The notes beneath the pieces are model-generated. The model worked only from the letters and a program-made list of their open reading frames with translations, was not told where the DNA came from and did not search any database. This document shows, one piece after another, positions 44,783 to 54,927 of a stretch of DNA of 64,000 nt. The position numbers and the translations under genes are program-made. The stretch comes from DATFDN01 sp963767645. GTDB taxonomy: Bacteria > Pseudomonadota > Alphaproteobacteria > Acetobacterales > Acetobacteraceae. The DNA lies in assembly GCA_963767645.1 (NCBI GenBank), contig CAVYEW010000008.1:186001-250000 (forward strand), given 5' to 3'. The number at the start of each line of letters is the position of its first letter. The first letter of the stretch is position 1.

Positions 44783-45555
44783 GCCAGGCCGCGCTCCTCG
44801 AAGTGCAGGACGTGACGCTCCGCTTCGGCGGGCTCCAGGTGCTGCGCGGCCTCAGCTTCGGCGTGCTGCAGGGCTCCATCACCAGCCTGATCGGCCCGAA
44901 CGGCGCCGGCAAGACATCCGTGTTCAACTGCCTGACCGGGTTCTACCGCCCCAGTTCGGGCCGCATCCGCTTCGCGGGCCACGTGATTTCCGGATCGCGC
45001 CCGCACCGCGTCACCCGGCTGGGCCTCGCGCGGACCTTCCAGAACCTCCGGCTGTTCAAGGAGATGACGGCGCTGGAGAACGTGATGTCCGGGCTGCACT
45101 GCCGCACGCATTCCGGCCTGGTCGAAGCGATGCTGCGCCTGCCCGCGCAGCGGCGGGAAGAGGCGGCGAGCCTGGCGGCGGCCGAACGCTGGCTGGCCTT
45201 CGTCGGGATCGCGCATCACCGCGACCGTGCCGCCGGCAACCTGTCCTACGGCGATCAGCGCCGGGTGGAATGGGCGCGCGCGCTGGCGACCTCGCCCAAG
45301 CTGCTGCTGCTCGACGAGCCCGCCGCCGGCCTCAACTACGAGGAGAAGGAGCAGCTGATCGCCCTGATCCGCCGGGTGCGCGAGGAGCTGGCGGTCACGG
45401 TGCTGCTGATCGAGCACGACATGGGCCTGGTCATGCGGGTATCGGAAGCGATCACCGTGCTCGACCACGGCCAGAAGATCGCCGAGGGCGATGCCGAGAC
45501 GGTGCAGAACGATCCCCGCGTGATCGAGGCCTATCTGGGGCGGGACGAGGAGTAG
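44779..45555 (+). CDS. LivG-type ABC transporter ATPase
   Basis: A 258-residue ATPase: Walker A GPNGAGKTS (the last residue Ser for Thr), the LivG-specific ARTFQNLRLFKEMTALENVM, signature NLSYGDQRRVEWARAL, Walker B LLLLDEPAAGL and the switch histidine in LLIEHDMG. It follows livM with a four-base overlap and precedes livF by two bases. Confidence 0.94.
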   Translation: MSQAALLEVQDVTLRFGGLQVLRGLSFGVLQGSITSLIGPNGAGKTSVFNCLTGFYRPSSGRIRFAGHVISGSRPHRVTRLGLARTFQNLRLFKEMTALENVMSGLHCRTHSGLVEAMLRLPAQRREEAASLAAAERWLAFVGIAHHRDRAAGNLSYGDQRRVEWARALATSPKLLLLDEPAAGLNYEEKEQLIALIRRVREELAVTVLLIEHDMGLVMRVSEAITVLDHGQKIAEGDAETVQNDPRVIEAYLGRDEE

Positions 45556-45557
45556 CG

Positions 45558-46280
<723 letters not shown>

Positions 46281-46281
46281 C

Positions 46282-47505
46282 ATGAAGGTCGGCGTCATCG
46301 GCGCGGGGATCGTCGGACTCGCCTGCGCGCACTGGCTGGCCGCGGACGGGCATCTCGTCACCGTCATCGACCGCGATCCGCAGGGCGACAAGTGCTCCTG
46401 GGGCAATGCCGGCGGGATCGCGGTCACGGAAATCGTGCCGGCCTCCATGCCGGGCCTGATCTGGCGCGTTCCGGGCTGGCTCGCCGATCCGCTCGGGCCG
46501 CTTTCGGTGCGCCCGGCGCATCTGCCGGCGATGCTGCCCTGGCTGCGCCGCTTCCTCGCCGCCGGACGCCCGAGCCGCGTCGCCGCCATCGCGGCCTCGC
46601 TCGCGGCGCTGAACGCGCGGGTGCATGACGACCTGTTGGCGCTGCTCGCCGCCGTCGGATCTGCCGACGCGCTGCGCCGGATCGGCGCGCTGACGGTGTA
46701 CGAGTCGGATGCCGGGTTCGAGCGCGACCGGGTCGAGTGGGATCTCCGCCGCCGGCACGGCATCGCCTGCGAAGAACTGACCGGCGATGCGGTGCGCGAT
46801 CTGGAGCCGGCGCTCGGCGCCAATGTCCGGCGCGGCGTGTTCACGCCCGCCTGGTCGCAGGTCTCCGATCCGAAGCTGATCTGGGCAAGCGTGCGCGACT
46901 CGCTGCTCGCGCGCGGGGTGGCGTTCGCGCGCCAGGAGGTCGCCGGTTTCACGCCGGGCGCCGTCACGTTCGCAACCGGCGAGACTCTTGCGTTCGACAT
47001 CGTCGTGATCGCCGCCGGCGCCTGGTCGGCGCGGCTCGCCGCGCGCATCGGCGATCGCGCGTCGCTGGAGAGCGAGCGCGGCTACAACACTACGTTGCCG
47101 GCGCCCGGCCTCACGCTGGCGCGGCAGGTGACGTTCGGCGACTACAAGTTCGTCGCCGCGCCGCTCGCCTGCGGCCTCAGGATCGGCGGCGCGGCGGAGT
47201 TCGCCGGGTTGGAGGCTGCGCCCAACTTCGCGCGCTCGCGCGCGTTGGTGACGCTGGCACGCCGCTTCCTGCCGGCGCTCTCGGCAGACGGCGGCACGGT
47301 CTGGATGGGCAACCGCCCGACCACCCCCGACAGCCTGCCGGTGATCGGCCGGTCGCCGCGCCGGGCAGATGTGATCTACGCCTTCGGCCACGGCCATCTC
47401 GGCCTGACCCAGGCCGCGACGACCGGGCGCTTGGTTGCCGATATCCTAGGCGGGCGCGAGAGCGGGATCGATTTGGCGCCGTTTTCGATCGGGCGGTTTG
47501 GATAG
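46282..47505 (+). CDS. FAD-dependent D-amino acid (D-hydroxyproline) dehydrogenase, DadA-like
   Basis: A 407-residue DAO-family flavoprotein. The dinucleotide site is VGVIGAGIVGLACAHWLAADGH, and GDKCSWGNAGGI is the DadA-type second block. GTVWMGNRPTTPDSLPVIG and YAFGHGHLGLTQAATTGRLVADI are the typical C-terminal signatures. The expected reaction is oxidation of a D-amino or D-imino acid with electrons to a quinone. Its operon with the importer and proximity to a 4-hydroxyproline 2-epimerase make cis-4-hydroxy-D-proline a likely substrate, which is inference. Repeat R4 lies 25 bases after the stop. Confidence 0.88.
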   Translation: MKVGVIGAGIVGLACAHWLAADGHLVTVIDRDPQGDKCSWGNAGGIAVTEIVPASMPGLIWRVPGWLADPLGPLSVRPAHLPAMLPWLRRFLAAGRPSRVAAIAASLAALNARVHDDLLALLAAVGSADALRRIGALTVYESDAGFERDRVEWDLRRRHGIACEELTGDAVRDLEPALGANVRRGVFTPAWSQVSDPKLIWASVRDSLLARGVAFARQEVAGFTPGAVTFATGETLAFDIVVIAAGAWSARLAARIGDRASLESERGYNTTLPAPGLTLARQVTFGDYKFVAAPLACGLRIGGAAEFAGLEAAPNFARSRALVTLARRFLPALSADGGTVWMGNRPTTPDSLPVIGRSPRRADVIYAFGHGHLGLTQAATTGRLVADILGGRESGIDLAPFSIGRFG

Positions 47506-47529
47506 CCATTGTGTTTGGACCGGTCGAAA

Positions 47530-47610
47530 CCCCTCCCCCAACCCCCTCCCACAAGGGGAGGGGGCTTTTCTTCTCCCCCTCCCCTTGTGGGAGGGGGTCG
47601 GGGGGAGGGG
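47530..47610. repeat. GC-rich palindromic repeat R4
   Basis: A hairpin-forming pair CCCCCTCCCACAAGGGGAGG and CTCCCCTTGTGGGAGGGGG, of the same type as R1 and R5. It lies between two convergent genes (the FAD dehydrogenase and putA), so it could act as a bidirectional terminator, though no T-run is present. Confidence 0.8.
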
Positions 47611-47631
47611 TCGAGGCGACAATGGCTGCTA

Positions 47632-50600
47632 TCACCCGATGCTCATCAACGTGGCATTCCCGCCCGCTGCGGCGGTGTTGGTGCTGATCGAGCGCTCCCG
47701 GACCAGCCACTCCAGACGGTACCCGTCACAGCTTGTGTAGACCGGAACGATCGACCCGTCGCGCGCCGCCATCTCCTCGTTGATCGATCGCAGCGCGGCG
47801 TCGCTGCCGTCAAACAGCACCACATCGAAACGCGCCGCCGCACGATCCTCCGCTATACCGATGAAACGGGAAAGCGACTCCGGCAGCGTCATTGGCTCCG
47901 TAGCCAGCGCCTTGTTGCCGGTCGCCAGGGCCGCGCCGATCTGGCATAGCAGCGTTGCCTCGTCCTGCGCGACGCAGAGCACCGTGCCGCGCGGCTCCAG
48001 CAGATAGATATTGCGCTCGCCGACCGGCCCCGGCAGGTCCAGCCTCGCCCCGAGCGGCGTGCGCTCCATGCAGCGCGTGCAATGCTCCGCCTCGGCCGGG
48101 TGCCCCGACCGCGCAAGCCAATCCCGCCATGCCTGCGCCGCGCTCGGCGCCCGACCCGCCGGCAGGCCGCACTGATCCGGGCAGCGCGCCAGCAGCCGGC
48201 GCAGATAGAGCGGGCCGCCCGCCTTCGGCCCGGTGCCGGACAGGCGATGGCCGCCGAAGGGCTGCACGCCCACCACGGCGCCGATCAGGTTGCGGTTGAC
48301 GTACACGTTCCCCGCCGCCACCCGATCGGCCAGATGCGCGATCGTCTCGTCGATGCGCGTGTGCAGGCCGAAGGTCAGCCCGTACCCCGTGGCGTCGATA
48401 GCCTCGATCAGCGTCTCCAGCTCCTCGCGCTGGTAGCGCAGGACGTGCAGCACCGGACCGAACACCTCGCGTGTCAGCTCCGACAGGCTGGACAGCTCGA
48501 TCAAGGTGGGCGCGACGAAGGTGCCGTGCCGGCACGCCTCCGGCAGGGGCAGCCGGAACACCGGCCGGCCGGCATCGCGCATCGCCCGGATATGGGCCAG
48601 AAGCCCCTCCCGCGCTTCCTCCGTGATCACCGGCCCGATATCCGTCGACAGGCGATCGGGATTGCCGACGGAGAGTTCCGCCATCGCGCCCTTCAGCATG
48701 GCCAGCATGCGGTCGGCCACGTCTTCCTGCAGGCACAGCACGCGCAGCGCCGAGCAGCGCTGCCCCGCGGAGTCGAACGCCGACATCAGCACGTCAGCAA
48801 CCACCTGCTCGGCAAGCGCCGAGGAGTCCACGATCATGGCGTTCTGCCCGCCGGTCTCCGCGATCAGCGGAATCGGCTCGCCCGTCGGACCCAGACGCGC
48901 GGCAAGCTGGCGCTGGATCAGGCGCGCGACATCGGTCGAGCCGGTGAACACCACGCCCTGCGTACGCGCGTCGCCGACAAGGGCCGCGCCCACCTCGCCG
49001 GCGCCGGGCAGGAGCTGCACGGCGACTTCCGGCACGCCGGCTTCCCGCAACACGGCCACGGCCTGCGCGGCAATCAGCGGCGTCTCCTCGGCCGGCTTGG
49101 CGAGCACCGGATTGCCCGCCGCCAGCGCCGCTGCGACCTGCCCGGTGAAGATGGAAAGCGGGAAGTTCCACGGGCTGATGCACACGACCGGCCCCAGCGG
49201 AACATGCGTGGCGTTGTCGAAGCCCTCGCGCGCCCGCACCGCGTAGTAGCGCAGGAAATCAACCGCCTCCCGCACCTCGGAGATCGCATCTTGCAGCGAT
49301 CTGCCCGCCTCCCGCACGATCAGCCCCAGAAGCGCGCTCATGCGCGTCTCCAGCAGATCGGCCGCGCGCAGCAGGCAGAGGGCGCGCTCGCCGGGCGGCG
49401 TCGCGGACCAGAGCCGGCCTTCGGCGACGGCGCGGGTGAGCGCCGCGTCCACCGCGTCCGGCGTGGCTTCCATCACCTGCCCGACGATGTCGCGCCGGTC
49501 GGCGGGATTGCGCACCGGGCTCGCGTCCGCATCGCCCGCGCCGTCCGGCGCCGCGCGCCATGCGACGCCGACGCTGTCCCGCAACGCGGCCGACAGCGAT
49601 TCCAGGCGCTGCTCGTTGGACAGATCGATGCCGGCGGAGTTGGGCCGCTCCGGCTCGAACAGGTCGCGGGGAAGCGCGATCATCGGGTGCGGCATGCCGA
49701 CCGGCAGGGTGGCGCGCACCTGCTCGACCGGATCGGCGATCAGCGCCTCGGTCGGGATTTTCGGGTCGGAGATGCGGTTGACGAAGGACGTGTTCGCGCC
49801 ATTCTCCAGCAGCCGCCGCACGAGATAGGCGAGCAAGGTTTCATGCGTGCCGACCGGCGCGTAGATCCGGCACCGCCGGTCGAGCTTGTCCGCGCCGACC
49901 ACCTCCTCGTAGAGCGGCTCGCCCATGCCGTGCAGGCATTGGAACTCGTACTGGCCGGCGTGGAAGCCGCTACCGGCCATCGTGTAAACGGCCGCCAGCG
50001 TATAGGCGTTGTGGGTGGCGAATTGCGGGAACACCGCGTCCAGGGCGCCCAACAGCTTGCGCGCGCAGGCAAGATAGGAGACGTCGGTGTGCAGCTTGCG
50101 CGTGAAGACCGGGAACCCCTCCAGCCCGTCCACCTGGGCGCGCTTGATCTCGCTATCCCAATACGCCCCCTTGACCAGCCGGAGCATGATTCGGTGCCCG
50201 CTGCGGCGGGCCAAACCGATGACATGATCGATCACGAACGGCGCCCGCTTCTGATAGGCCTGGACGACGAAGCCGATGCCGTTCCATCCCGACAGCGCCG
50301 GCTCGAAGCAGAGCGCCTCCAGCAGGTCGAGCGACAGCTCCAGCCGCTCGGATTCCTCGGCATCGATATTGAGGCCGATCTCGTAGCGCCTGGCGAGCGC
50401 CGCCAACGCCTTGAGCCGCGGCAGTAGCTCGGCGATCACCCGCTCGCGCTGCAGGCGGGAGTAGCGGGGATGCAGCGCCGAGAGCTTCACCGAGATGCCC
50501 GGACCGTCGATGACGCCGCGCCCGGCGGATGACGTGCCGATGGCATGGATCGCCTGCTCGTAGTCGCGGTAGTAGCGCGCCGCATCCGCCGCCGTGGTCG

Positions 50601-51273
50601 CCGCCTCGCCCAGCATGTCGTAGGAATAGGAAAAGCCCCGCGCCTCCATCCGGCGGCTGTTGGCGAGCGCCTCGGCGATGGTCTGCCCGGTGACGAACTG
50701 CTCGCCCATCATCCGCATCGCCAGATCGACGCCGCGCCGGATGATCGGCTCGCCGCCGCGCGCGATCAGCCGCGTCAGCGCCGCTTCCAGGCCGGATTGG
50801 CTGGTCGTGGCAATCAGCTTGCCGGTGACGAGAAGGCCCCAGGTGGCGGCGTTGACGAGGAGCGAGGCGCTATGGCCGAGATGGGCCTGCCAGTCGCCCG
50901 TGCTGATCTTGTCGCGGATCAGCGCGTCGCGGGTGGCGCGGTCGGGAATGCGCAGCAGCGCCTCCGCCAGACACATGAGGGCGACGCCCTCCTGGCTGGA
51001 CAACGCATATTCCTGCAGCAGCCCCTCGACCCCGCGCGGCCGCCCCTTCGCCCGCAACGCGGCCACCAGCCGGTTGGCAAGATGGCGGGCCGCCGCCGCC
51101 TCCGACGCGGACAGGGCAGCTTCATTCAGCAGCGGCGGCAGGCACTCCTGTTCCGGGCGGCGATAGGCGGCGGTGATCCTGGCCCGCGTTTCCGTCTGCG
51201 GCTGAAGGAGTTGGGCGAACTCCTGGAAGGGCTCAGGCAAGCTGGAAGCCGTGACGGAACGGGTCGCGCTCAT
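47632..51273 (-). CDS. putA: Bifunctional proline dehydrogenase / L-glutamate gamma-semialdehyde dehydrogenase PutA
   Basis: Oxidises proline to glutamate in two steps. The 1213-residue protein has the PRODH barrel at about 130-480 (LNIDAEESERLELSLDLLEAL, VKGAYWDSEIKRAQ, ATHNAYTLAA, YEFQCLHGMGEPLYEEV) and the aldehyde dehydrogenase at about 540-1010. In the latter SPWNFPLSIFTGQVAAALAAGN, LIAETGGQNAMIVDSSA and the catalytic Cys in SAGQRCSALRV are visible. A C-terminal ALDH-like domain follows. There is no N-terminal ribbon-helix-helix, so this PutA should not be a repressor. Its 5' end overlaps the epimerase gene by 41 bases. An internal TTG (about 12 codons in) is a possible alternative start. 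Confidence 0.95.
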   Translation of the reverse strand: MSATRSVTASSLPEPFQEFAQLLQPQTETRARITAAYRRPEQECLPPLLNEAALSASEAAAARHLANRLVAALRAKGRPRGVEGLLQEYALSSQEGVALMCLAEALLRIPDRATRDALIRDKISTGDWQAHLGHSASLLVNAATWGLLVTGKLIATTSQSGLEAALTRLIARGGEPIIRRGVDLAMRMMGEQFVTGQTIAEALANSRRMEARGFSYSYDMLGEAATTAADAARYYRDYEQAIHAIGTSSAGRGVIDGPGISVKLSALHPRYSRLQRERVIAELLPRLKALAALARRYEIGLNIDAEESERLELSLDLLEALCFEPALSGWNGIGFVVQAYQKRAPFVIDHVIGLARRSGHRIMLRLVKGAYWDSEIKRAQVDGLEGFPVFTRKLHTDVSYLACARKLLGALDAVFPQFATHNAYTLAAVYTMAGSGFHAGQYEFQCLHGMGEPLYEEVVGADKLDRRCRIYAPVGTHETLLAYLVRRLLENGANTSFVNRISDPKIPTEALIADPVEQVRATLPVGMPHPMIALPRDLFEPERPNSAGIDLSNEQRLESLSAALRDSVGVAWRAAPDGAGDADASPVRNPADRRDIVGQVMEATPDAVDAALTRAVAEGRLWSATPPGERALCLLRAADLLETRMSALLGLIVREAGRSLQDAISEVREAVDFLRYYAVRAREGFDNATHVPLGPVVCISPWNFPLSIFTGQVAAALAAGNPVLAKPAEETPLIAAQAVAVLREAGVPEVAVQLLPGAGEVGAALVGDARTQGVVFTGSTDVARLIQRQLAARLGPTGEPIPLIAETGGQNAMIVDSSALAEQVVADVLMSAFDSAGQRCSALRVLCLQEDVADRMLAMLKGAMAELSVGNPDRLSTDIGPVITEEAREGLLAHIRAMRDAGRPVFRLPLPEACRHGTFVAPTLIELSSLSELTREVFGPVLHVLRYQREELETLIEAIDATGYGLTFGLHTRIDETIAHLADRVAAGNVYVNRNLIGAVVGVQPFGGHRLSGTGPKAGGPLYLRRLLARCPDQCGLPAGRAPSAAQAWRDWLARSGHPAEAEHCTRCMERTPLGARLDLPGPVGERNIYLLEPRGTVLCVAQDEATLLCQIGAALATGNKALATEPMTLPESLSRFIGIAEDRAAARFDVVLFDGSDAALRSINEEMAARDGSIVPVYTSCDGYRLEWLVRERSISTNTAAAGGNATLMSIG

Positions 51274-52234
51274 CGACGAAGACCGTGTTGTAGCCGGTCA
51301 TCCGCGCCCATCCGGAGATGCTCGGGCGGATCGCCGTGTGGTTTCCGACCCGCGCCTGCGCTTCGACGCGCCCCTCGAACAGGCTGCCGATGATGCTCTC
51401 ATGCACGAACTCGTCGCCGACGTTGAGGCGCCCGCGCCCGGCAAGCTGCGCCATGCGCGCCGAGGTGCCGGTGCCGCACGGGGAGCGGTCGATGGCGCGC
51501 TCGCCGTAGAACACCGCGTTGCGGCCATGCGCGCGCTTGTGCCGCGGAGCGCCGGTCCATTGGATGTGGCTGACGCCCCTGATGGTCGCATCTTCCGGAT
51601 GCACGACCTCGACCGCCTCGTTCACCTTGCGGCGCAGGATCGGGCTCAGCCGGATGATCTGGTCGGCCGGCATCGCCTCCAGCCCGACGAAGTTCCGCTG
51701 CGGGTCGATGATCGCGTAGAAATTGCCGCCATAGGCTACGTCCACGACCAGCTCGCCAAGCTCCGGAAGGTCGATCCGCACATCGGTCGCGGCAAGATAG
51801 CACGCCACGTTGTGGATGCGCACGCTCTCGATATAGCGGCCGTCGCGCTTGTACTCGGCGATAACGCGGCCCGCCGGCGCGTCGAGCGCGACCGTGCCCT
51901 CGCTTGCGGGCTGCACGAGGCCGTTCTCCAGCGCCATCGTCACCGTGCCGATCGTGCCGTGGCCGCACATCGGCAGGCAGCCGGAGACCTCGATGAACAG
52001 GATCGCCGCGTCGCAGTCCTCGCGCAGCGGCGCATAGAGGATGCTGCCCGACATGATGTCGTGGCCGCGCGGCTCGAACATCAGCGACCGGCGCACCCAG
52101 TCGTGGTTGGCGATGAAATCCTGCCGGCGCGCGCTCATCGTCGCGCCCTTGAGGAACGGGCCGCCGCCCGCCACCAGGCGCACCGGATTCCCGCAGGTGT
52201 GGCCGTCGATGCAGTGGAAGGTGTGCGTTTCCAT
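51233..52234 (-). CDS. 4-hydroxyproline 2-epimerase (proline racemase family)
   Basis: Interconverts trans-4-hydroxy-L-proline and cis-4-hydroxy-D-proline by a two-base mechanism. The 333-residue protein keeps both catalytic cysteines: Cys90 in PMCGHGTIG and Cys253 in SPCGTGTSAR. The Cys/Cys pair is the epimerase/racemase pattern, whereas the dehydratase branch has Thr at the second position. The start is the ATG at 52234 (METHTFHCIDGHTCGNPVR); a longer open frame has no support. It is co-directional with and overlaps putA, supporting one imino-acid catabolic unit. Confidence 0.93.
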   Translation of the reverse strand: METHTFHCIDGHTCGNPVRLVAGGGPFLKGATMSARRQDFIANHDWVRRSLMFEPRGHDIMSGSILYAPLREDCDAAILFIEVSGCLPMCGHGTIGTVTMALENGLVQPASEGTVALDAPAGRVIAEYKRDGRYIESVRIHNVACYLAATDVRIDLPELGELVVDVAYGGNFYAIIDPQRNFVGLEAMPADQIIRLSPILRRKVNEAVEVVHPEDATIRGVSHIQWTGAPRHKRAHGRNAVFYGERAIDRSPCGTGTSARMAQLAGRGRLNVGDEFVHESIIGSLFEGRVEAQARVGNHTAIRPSISGWARMTGYNTVFVDERDPFRHGFQLA

Positions 52235-52326
52235 CGGGCGGCTGCGCCCTCCTTGCAAGCCTGGCGGGGATGATCGGCCCGGTACGATAGGCGGGGCACG
52301 GAGGGCGTCAATGGTCATGTCCAGGC

Positions 52327-52695
52327 TTGGGAGAGCTGGAAGAGCCCGTGCTAGAATGGACGAAGATGGCCGATGCAACGGAACTGACCGTCAAGGCGGA
52401 CGGCGAGGCGCGGATCACCCTGCCGGGGCACGGCGCGTCCGGCCGGGTGTGGTCCTATGCGGTGGAAGGCGACAGCGGCGCGATCGCCGTGACGCGGGAG
52501 AGCGGCCGCGCTCCGGATCTGCCGCCGCCCGGAGGTTTGCCGCCGCCCTCCTACAGCCTTGATGAGATCGTCATTGTCCGCGGCGTCCATGCCGGGACGG
52601 CGACCCTGCGCCTGACATTGGCGCGGCCGGGCGAGCGCGGCGCTGCGCCGGCCGAGCAGCGGCGTATCACCGTCCGCGTCCTTCCCGCCGATTGA
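52327..52695 (+). CDS. Small chagasin-like (I42) protein, putative protease inhibitor
   Basis: A 122-residue beta-rich protein with no signal peptide or membrane helix. GRVWSYAVEGDSGAIAV, LPPPSYSLDEIVIVRGVHAGTATLRL and the ending ARPGER-RRITVRVLP resemble the chagasin fold, whose members inhibit papain-type cysteine proteases. The classical NPTTGY loop is not clear, so the assignment is tentative. The start may be the GTG at 52351 or the ATG at 52366; 52327 is the longest. It faces the papain-family gene across repeat R5, and the pairing strengthens the call. Confidence 0.5.
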   Translation: MGELEEPVLEWTKMADATELTVKADGEARITLPGHGASGRVWSYAVEGDSGAIAVTRESGRAPDLPPPGGLPPPSYSLDEIVIVRGVHAGTATLRLTLARPGERGAAPAEQRRITVRVLPAD

Positions 52696-52705
52696 GCGCT
52701 TCGAT

Positions 52706-52784
52706 CCCTCCCCCCGGCCCCCTCCCGCAAGGGGAGGGGGAGAAGAATAGCTCCTCTCCCCTTGTGGGAGGGGCAGGGGAGGGG
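52706..52784. repeat. GC-rich palindromic repeat R5
   Basis: Same hairpin type as R1 and R4 (CCCCCTCCCGCAAGGGGAGG with CTCCCCTTGTGGGAGGGG). It lies between the convergent chagasin-like and protease genes, starting ten bases after the first stop codon. Confidence 0.82.
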
Positions 52785-52806
52785 TCAACGCAGGGGGCCG
52801 CCGGCT

Positions 52807-54729
52807 TTAGACCGAGGGGCCGATCACCGGGCCTTCGTGCCAGCCGCCGCCGTCGCGCCAGTAGTGCTGGATCTCTCCGTCCATGCGTTCGACGATGACC
52901 TCGAGGTCGAAGCCGAAGCTGCCTTCGATGAGGGCGACGACCGAGCGGACGTCATGGCCGAAGGCGGCGCTCCGCGACCAGGCATTGCCCGCGTGGTTGT
53001 CGCGCCACCAATGCTCGACATGGCCGCCCGTCGCGACGCAGAGCTCGAAGTTGCCGATGTCGTTCTCGTTCTGCGCGCCGTACTGGCCCTCGATCATCAC
53101 CGGTGCGGAGGCTATGCCGCTGCCGAACGTCTCCCCGGCGTGCCAGCCGGTGCGGCCGATGTCATCGCGCCAGAAGCGCTGCATCGTCCCGTCCTGCCGC
53201 ACGGCGACGAGTTCGAGATTGCCCGGCTTCTGGTAGTGGCTCTGCACCAGCGTCGGCCCGCTCAAGGCGATGCCGGAGCCGAAGCGGGCGCTTTCCTGCC
53301 ATGTCCAGGGCGGTCCGTTCATCCGCCACCAATGCGCGAGCTGGCCGCTTTCCGTGCGCACGACGAGCTCGAAATTGCCGGGTTGGCCGAAATTGCTTTG
53401 CAGGAAGCCCGGCGTGCCCTGCGCGTCCATCGGCCCGAAGACACCGCCGTCGATCCACCGGCTGCTGCCCTGGTCGAAGAACCAATGATGCAGCCGGCGC
53501 CCGGTGGTGAGGAACACCAGCTCGAAGTTCCGGTTGAACGTCGTGGCGGTGAACGCCGGGAACGAGGCCGCGTCATTGGCGAAGGTCTCGGCCCGGTGCC
53601 AGGACAGGTCGCTGCCCTCGCGCCACCAATGCGCGATGGCGTTGCCGGGCGCGCACGCGACCACCTCGAAGTTCCGGTGCCGGGCGCCGTCGCCGCTCTC
53701 GATCATCGCGCCGTTGTGCAGGCGCCGCTTTGTCCACGGATCGGGATTGGTCAATGTCAGTCCGATCCTGGCGTAGCGCTCGATGCCGGATTTCTGGTCG
53801 CCATAGGCGACACGGATGTAGCCGCCGTGGCCGAAGTCGCTGCCCCACGAGTTGCGGCAAATCCAGCATTGCAGGTTGTCGTCGTAGCCGACCACCAGCA
53901 TGAAATGGCCGCCGCGCTCGTAGTTCGCCACGCCCGGCGCAAGCCATTGCTGCCAATGATAGACGTCGGTATCCGGCGTGCCGTAGAACGCGTCGAAGTC
54001 GTGCCACACGTCGAACCAGGTGATCAGCGGCCCGTTCGCGTCGAGCCAGGTCTTCTGCTGCTGGATGTCGCCGATCACCGTGTAGCCGGTGATCTTGACG
54101 GTTCGGCCGTCGCGGTCGGCGGCGGTGTGGTACGGCAGGGCGCACTGGCTGGGGTAGTTGTCGAGGTCGGTGAGACCGTGCTGCTTGATCCAGTCGAGCG
54201 CCGCCTGGGCGCTGCCGCCGTTGCCGCAGGGCGAGTTCATGCCGTCATGCACGTCGCCTTCGGAGCGCTTGCTCCAGACGCCGTGCTCGATGCGCACCAT
54301 GCTCTCGACCAGCGCGGCCGCGGCCATCGCCCAGCAATTCTCGCCGACCTGGTCCTGCACGGTGCAGAGCCATGGCCAGCCGCGGTTGCGCCAGTCCACG
54401 ACCTTTGCCGGGCCGCTGCCGCCCGCCGCCGCAGCGGGCGCGAGATGCGGTGCCGCGAGGTTGGGCAGCATGCGGATCGTCTGCTGCTGCGGAATCAAGC
54501 TGAGCGCCATGCGCCGCTGCGCCAGCAGCGGATTGGCGGGCACCACGTCGAGAGTCTTCGCCAGATCGATCTTCGGGGCCTTTTCCGCTTCGATCAGGTT
54601 GTCAGTGTGCCCTCCGAGCTTGTGGAGCGGCACGATCTCGTCATCGCGCTTGCCCGGCCCGATCGACCATCGCGCGTTCGCGGCGCGGAGTGCCGCCCGC
54701 ATCTGGCCGAATGTTACGTCCGTCGCCAT
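52807..54729 (-). CDS. Papain-family cysteine protease with C-terminal six-repeat beta-propeller-like region
   Basis: A 640-residue protein. The C1-type peptidase domain (about 108-325) has a full set of catalytic residues: Gln127 and Cys132 (VQDQVGENCWAMAA), His275 (GGHFMLVVGYDD) and Asn293 (CRNSWGSDFGHGGY). From about residue 335 to the end six repeats of about 48 residues follow. Each has a FELV[VA]-x-TGG-x-[VL]xHWWR strand pair and a WxxxxxFG end, as in PLL/tectonin-type propellers that bind sugars. There is no evident signal peptide and no propeptide of classical length, though residues 1-105 could serve as one. It is convergent with the chagasin-like gene. Confidence 0.85.
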   Translation of the reverse strand: MATDVTFGQMRAALRAANARWSIGPGKRDDEIVPLHKLGGHTDNLIEAEKAPKIDLAKTLDVVPANPLLAQRRMALSLIPQQQTIRMLPNLAAPHLAPAAAAGGSGPAKVVDWRNRGWPWLCTVQDQVGENCWAMAAAALVESMVRIEHGVWSKRSEGDVHDGMNSPCGNGGSAQAALDWIKQHGLTDLDNYPSQCALPYHTAADRDGRTVKITGYTVIGDIQQQKTWLDANGPLITWFDVWHDFDAFYGTPDTDVYHWQQWLAPGVANYERGGHFMLVVGYDDNLQCWICRNSWGSDFGHGGYIRVAYGDQKSGIERYARIGLTLTNPDPWTKRRLHNGAMIESGDGARHRNFEVVACAPGNAIAHWWREGSDLSWHRAETFANDAASFPAFTATTFNRNFELVFLTTGRRLHHWFFDQGSSRWIDGGVFGPMDAQGTPGFLQSNFGQPGNFELVVRTESGQLAHWWRMNGPPWTWQESARFGSGIALSGPTLVQSHYQKPGNLELVAVRQDGTMQRFWRDDIGRTGWHAGETFGSGIASAPVMIEGQYGAQNENDIGNFELCVATGGHVEHWWRDNHAGNAWSRSAAFGHDVRSVVALIEGSFGFDLEVIVERMDGEIQHYWRDGGGWHEGPVIGPSV

Positions 54730-54927
54730 TAGTTCGTCCTTTCGTCGGCATGCTGAACCCTTGCCGCCTTGCGGCTCGATGCATCCCGCCCTGGCATGTC
54801 CCGGTCAGGGGATGGACCGGGGGATGGACGGAGAGGCAGCAGACGATAGAGACTCCGGCCTGGCGCTGCTTGTGACGCGGCTCACAGGAGCGGGTTGCTG
54901 GCGTTTGCTATAATTGGAGATGGCGCG

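Noticed and set aside
48082..50427. A 781-residue open frame on the plus strand
   Set aside because: Antisense shadow of putA, typical of high-GC codon usage; no recognisable domain.
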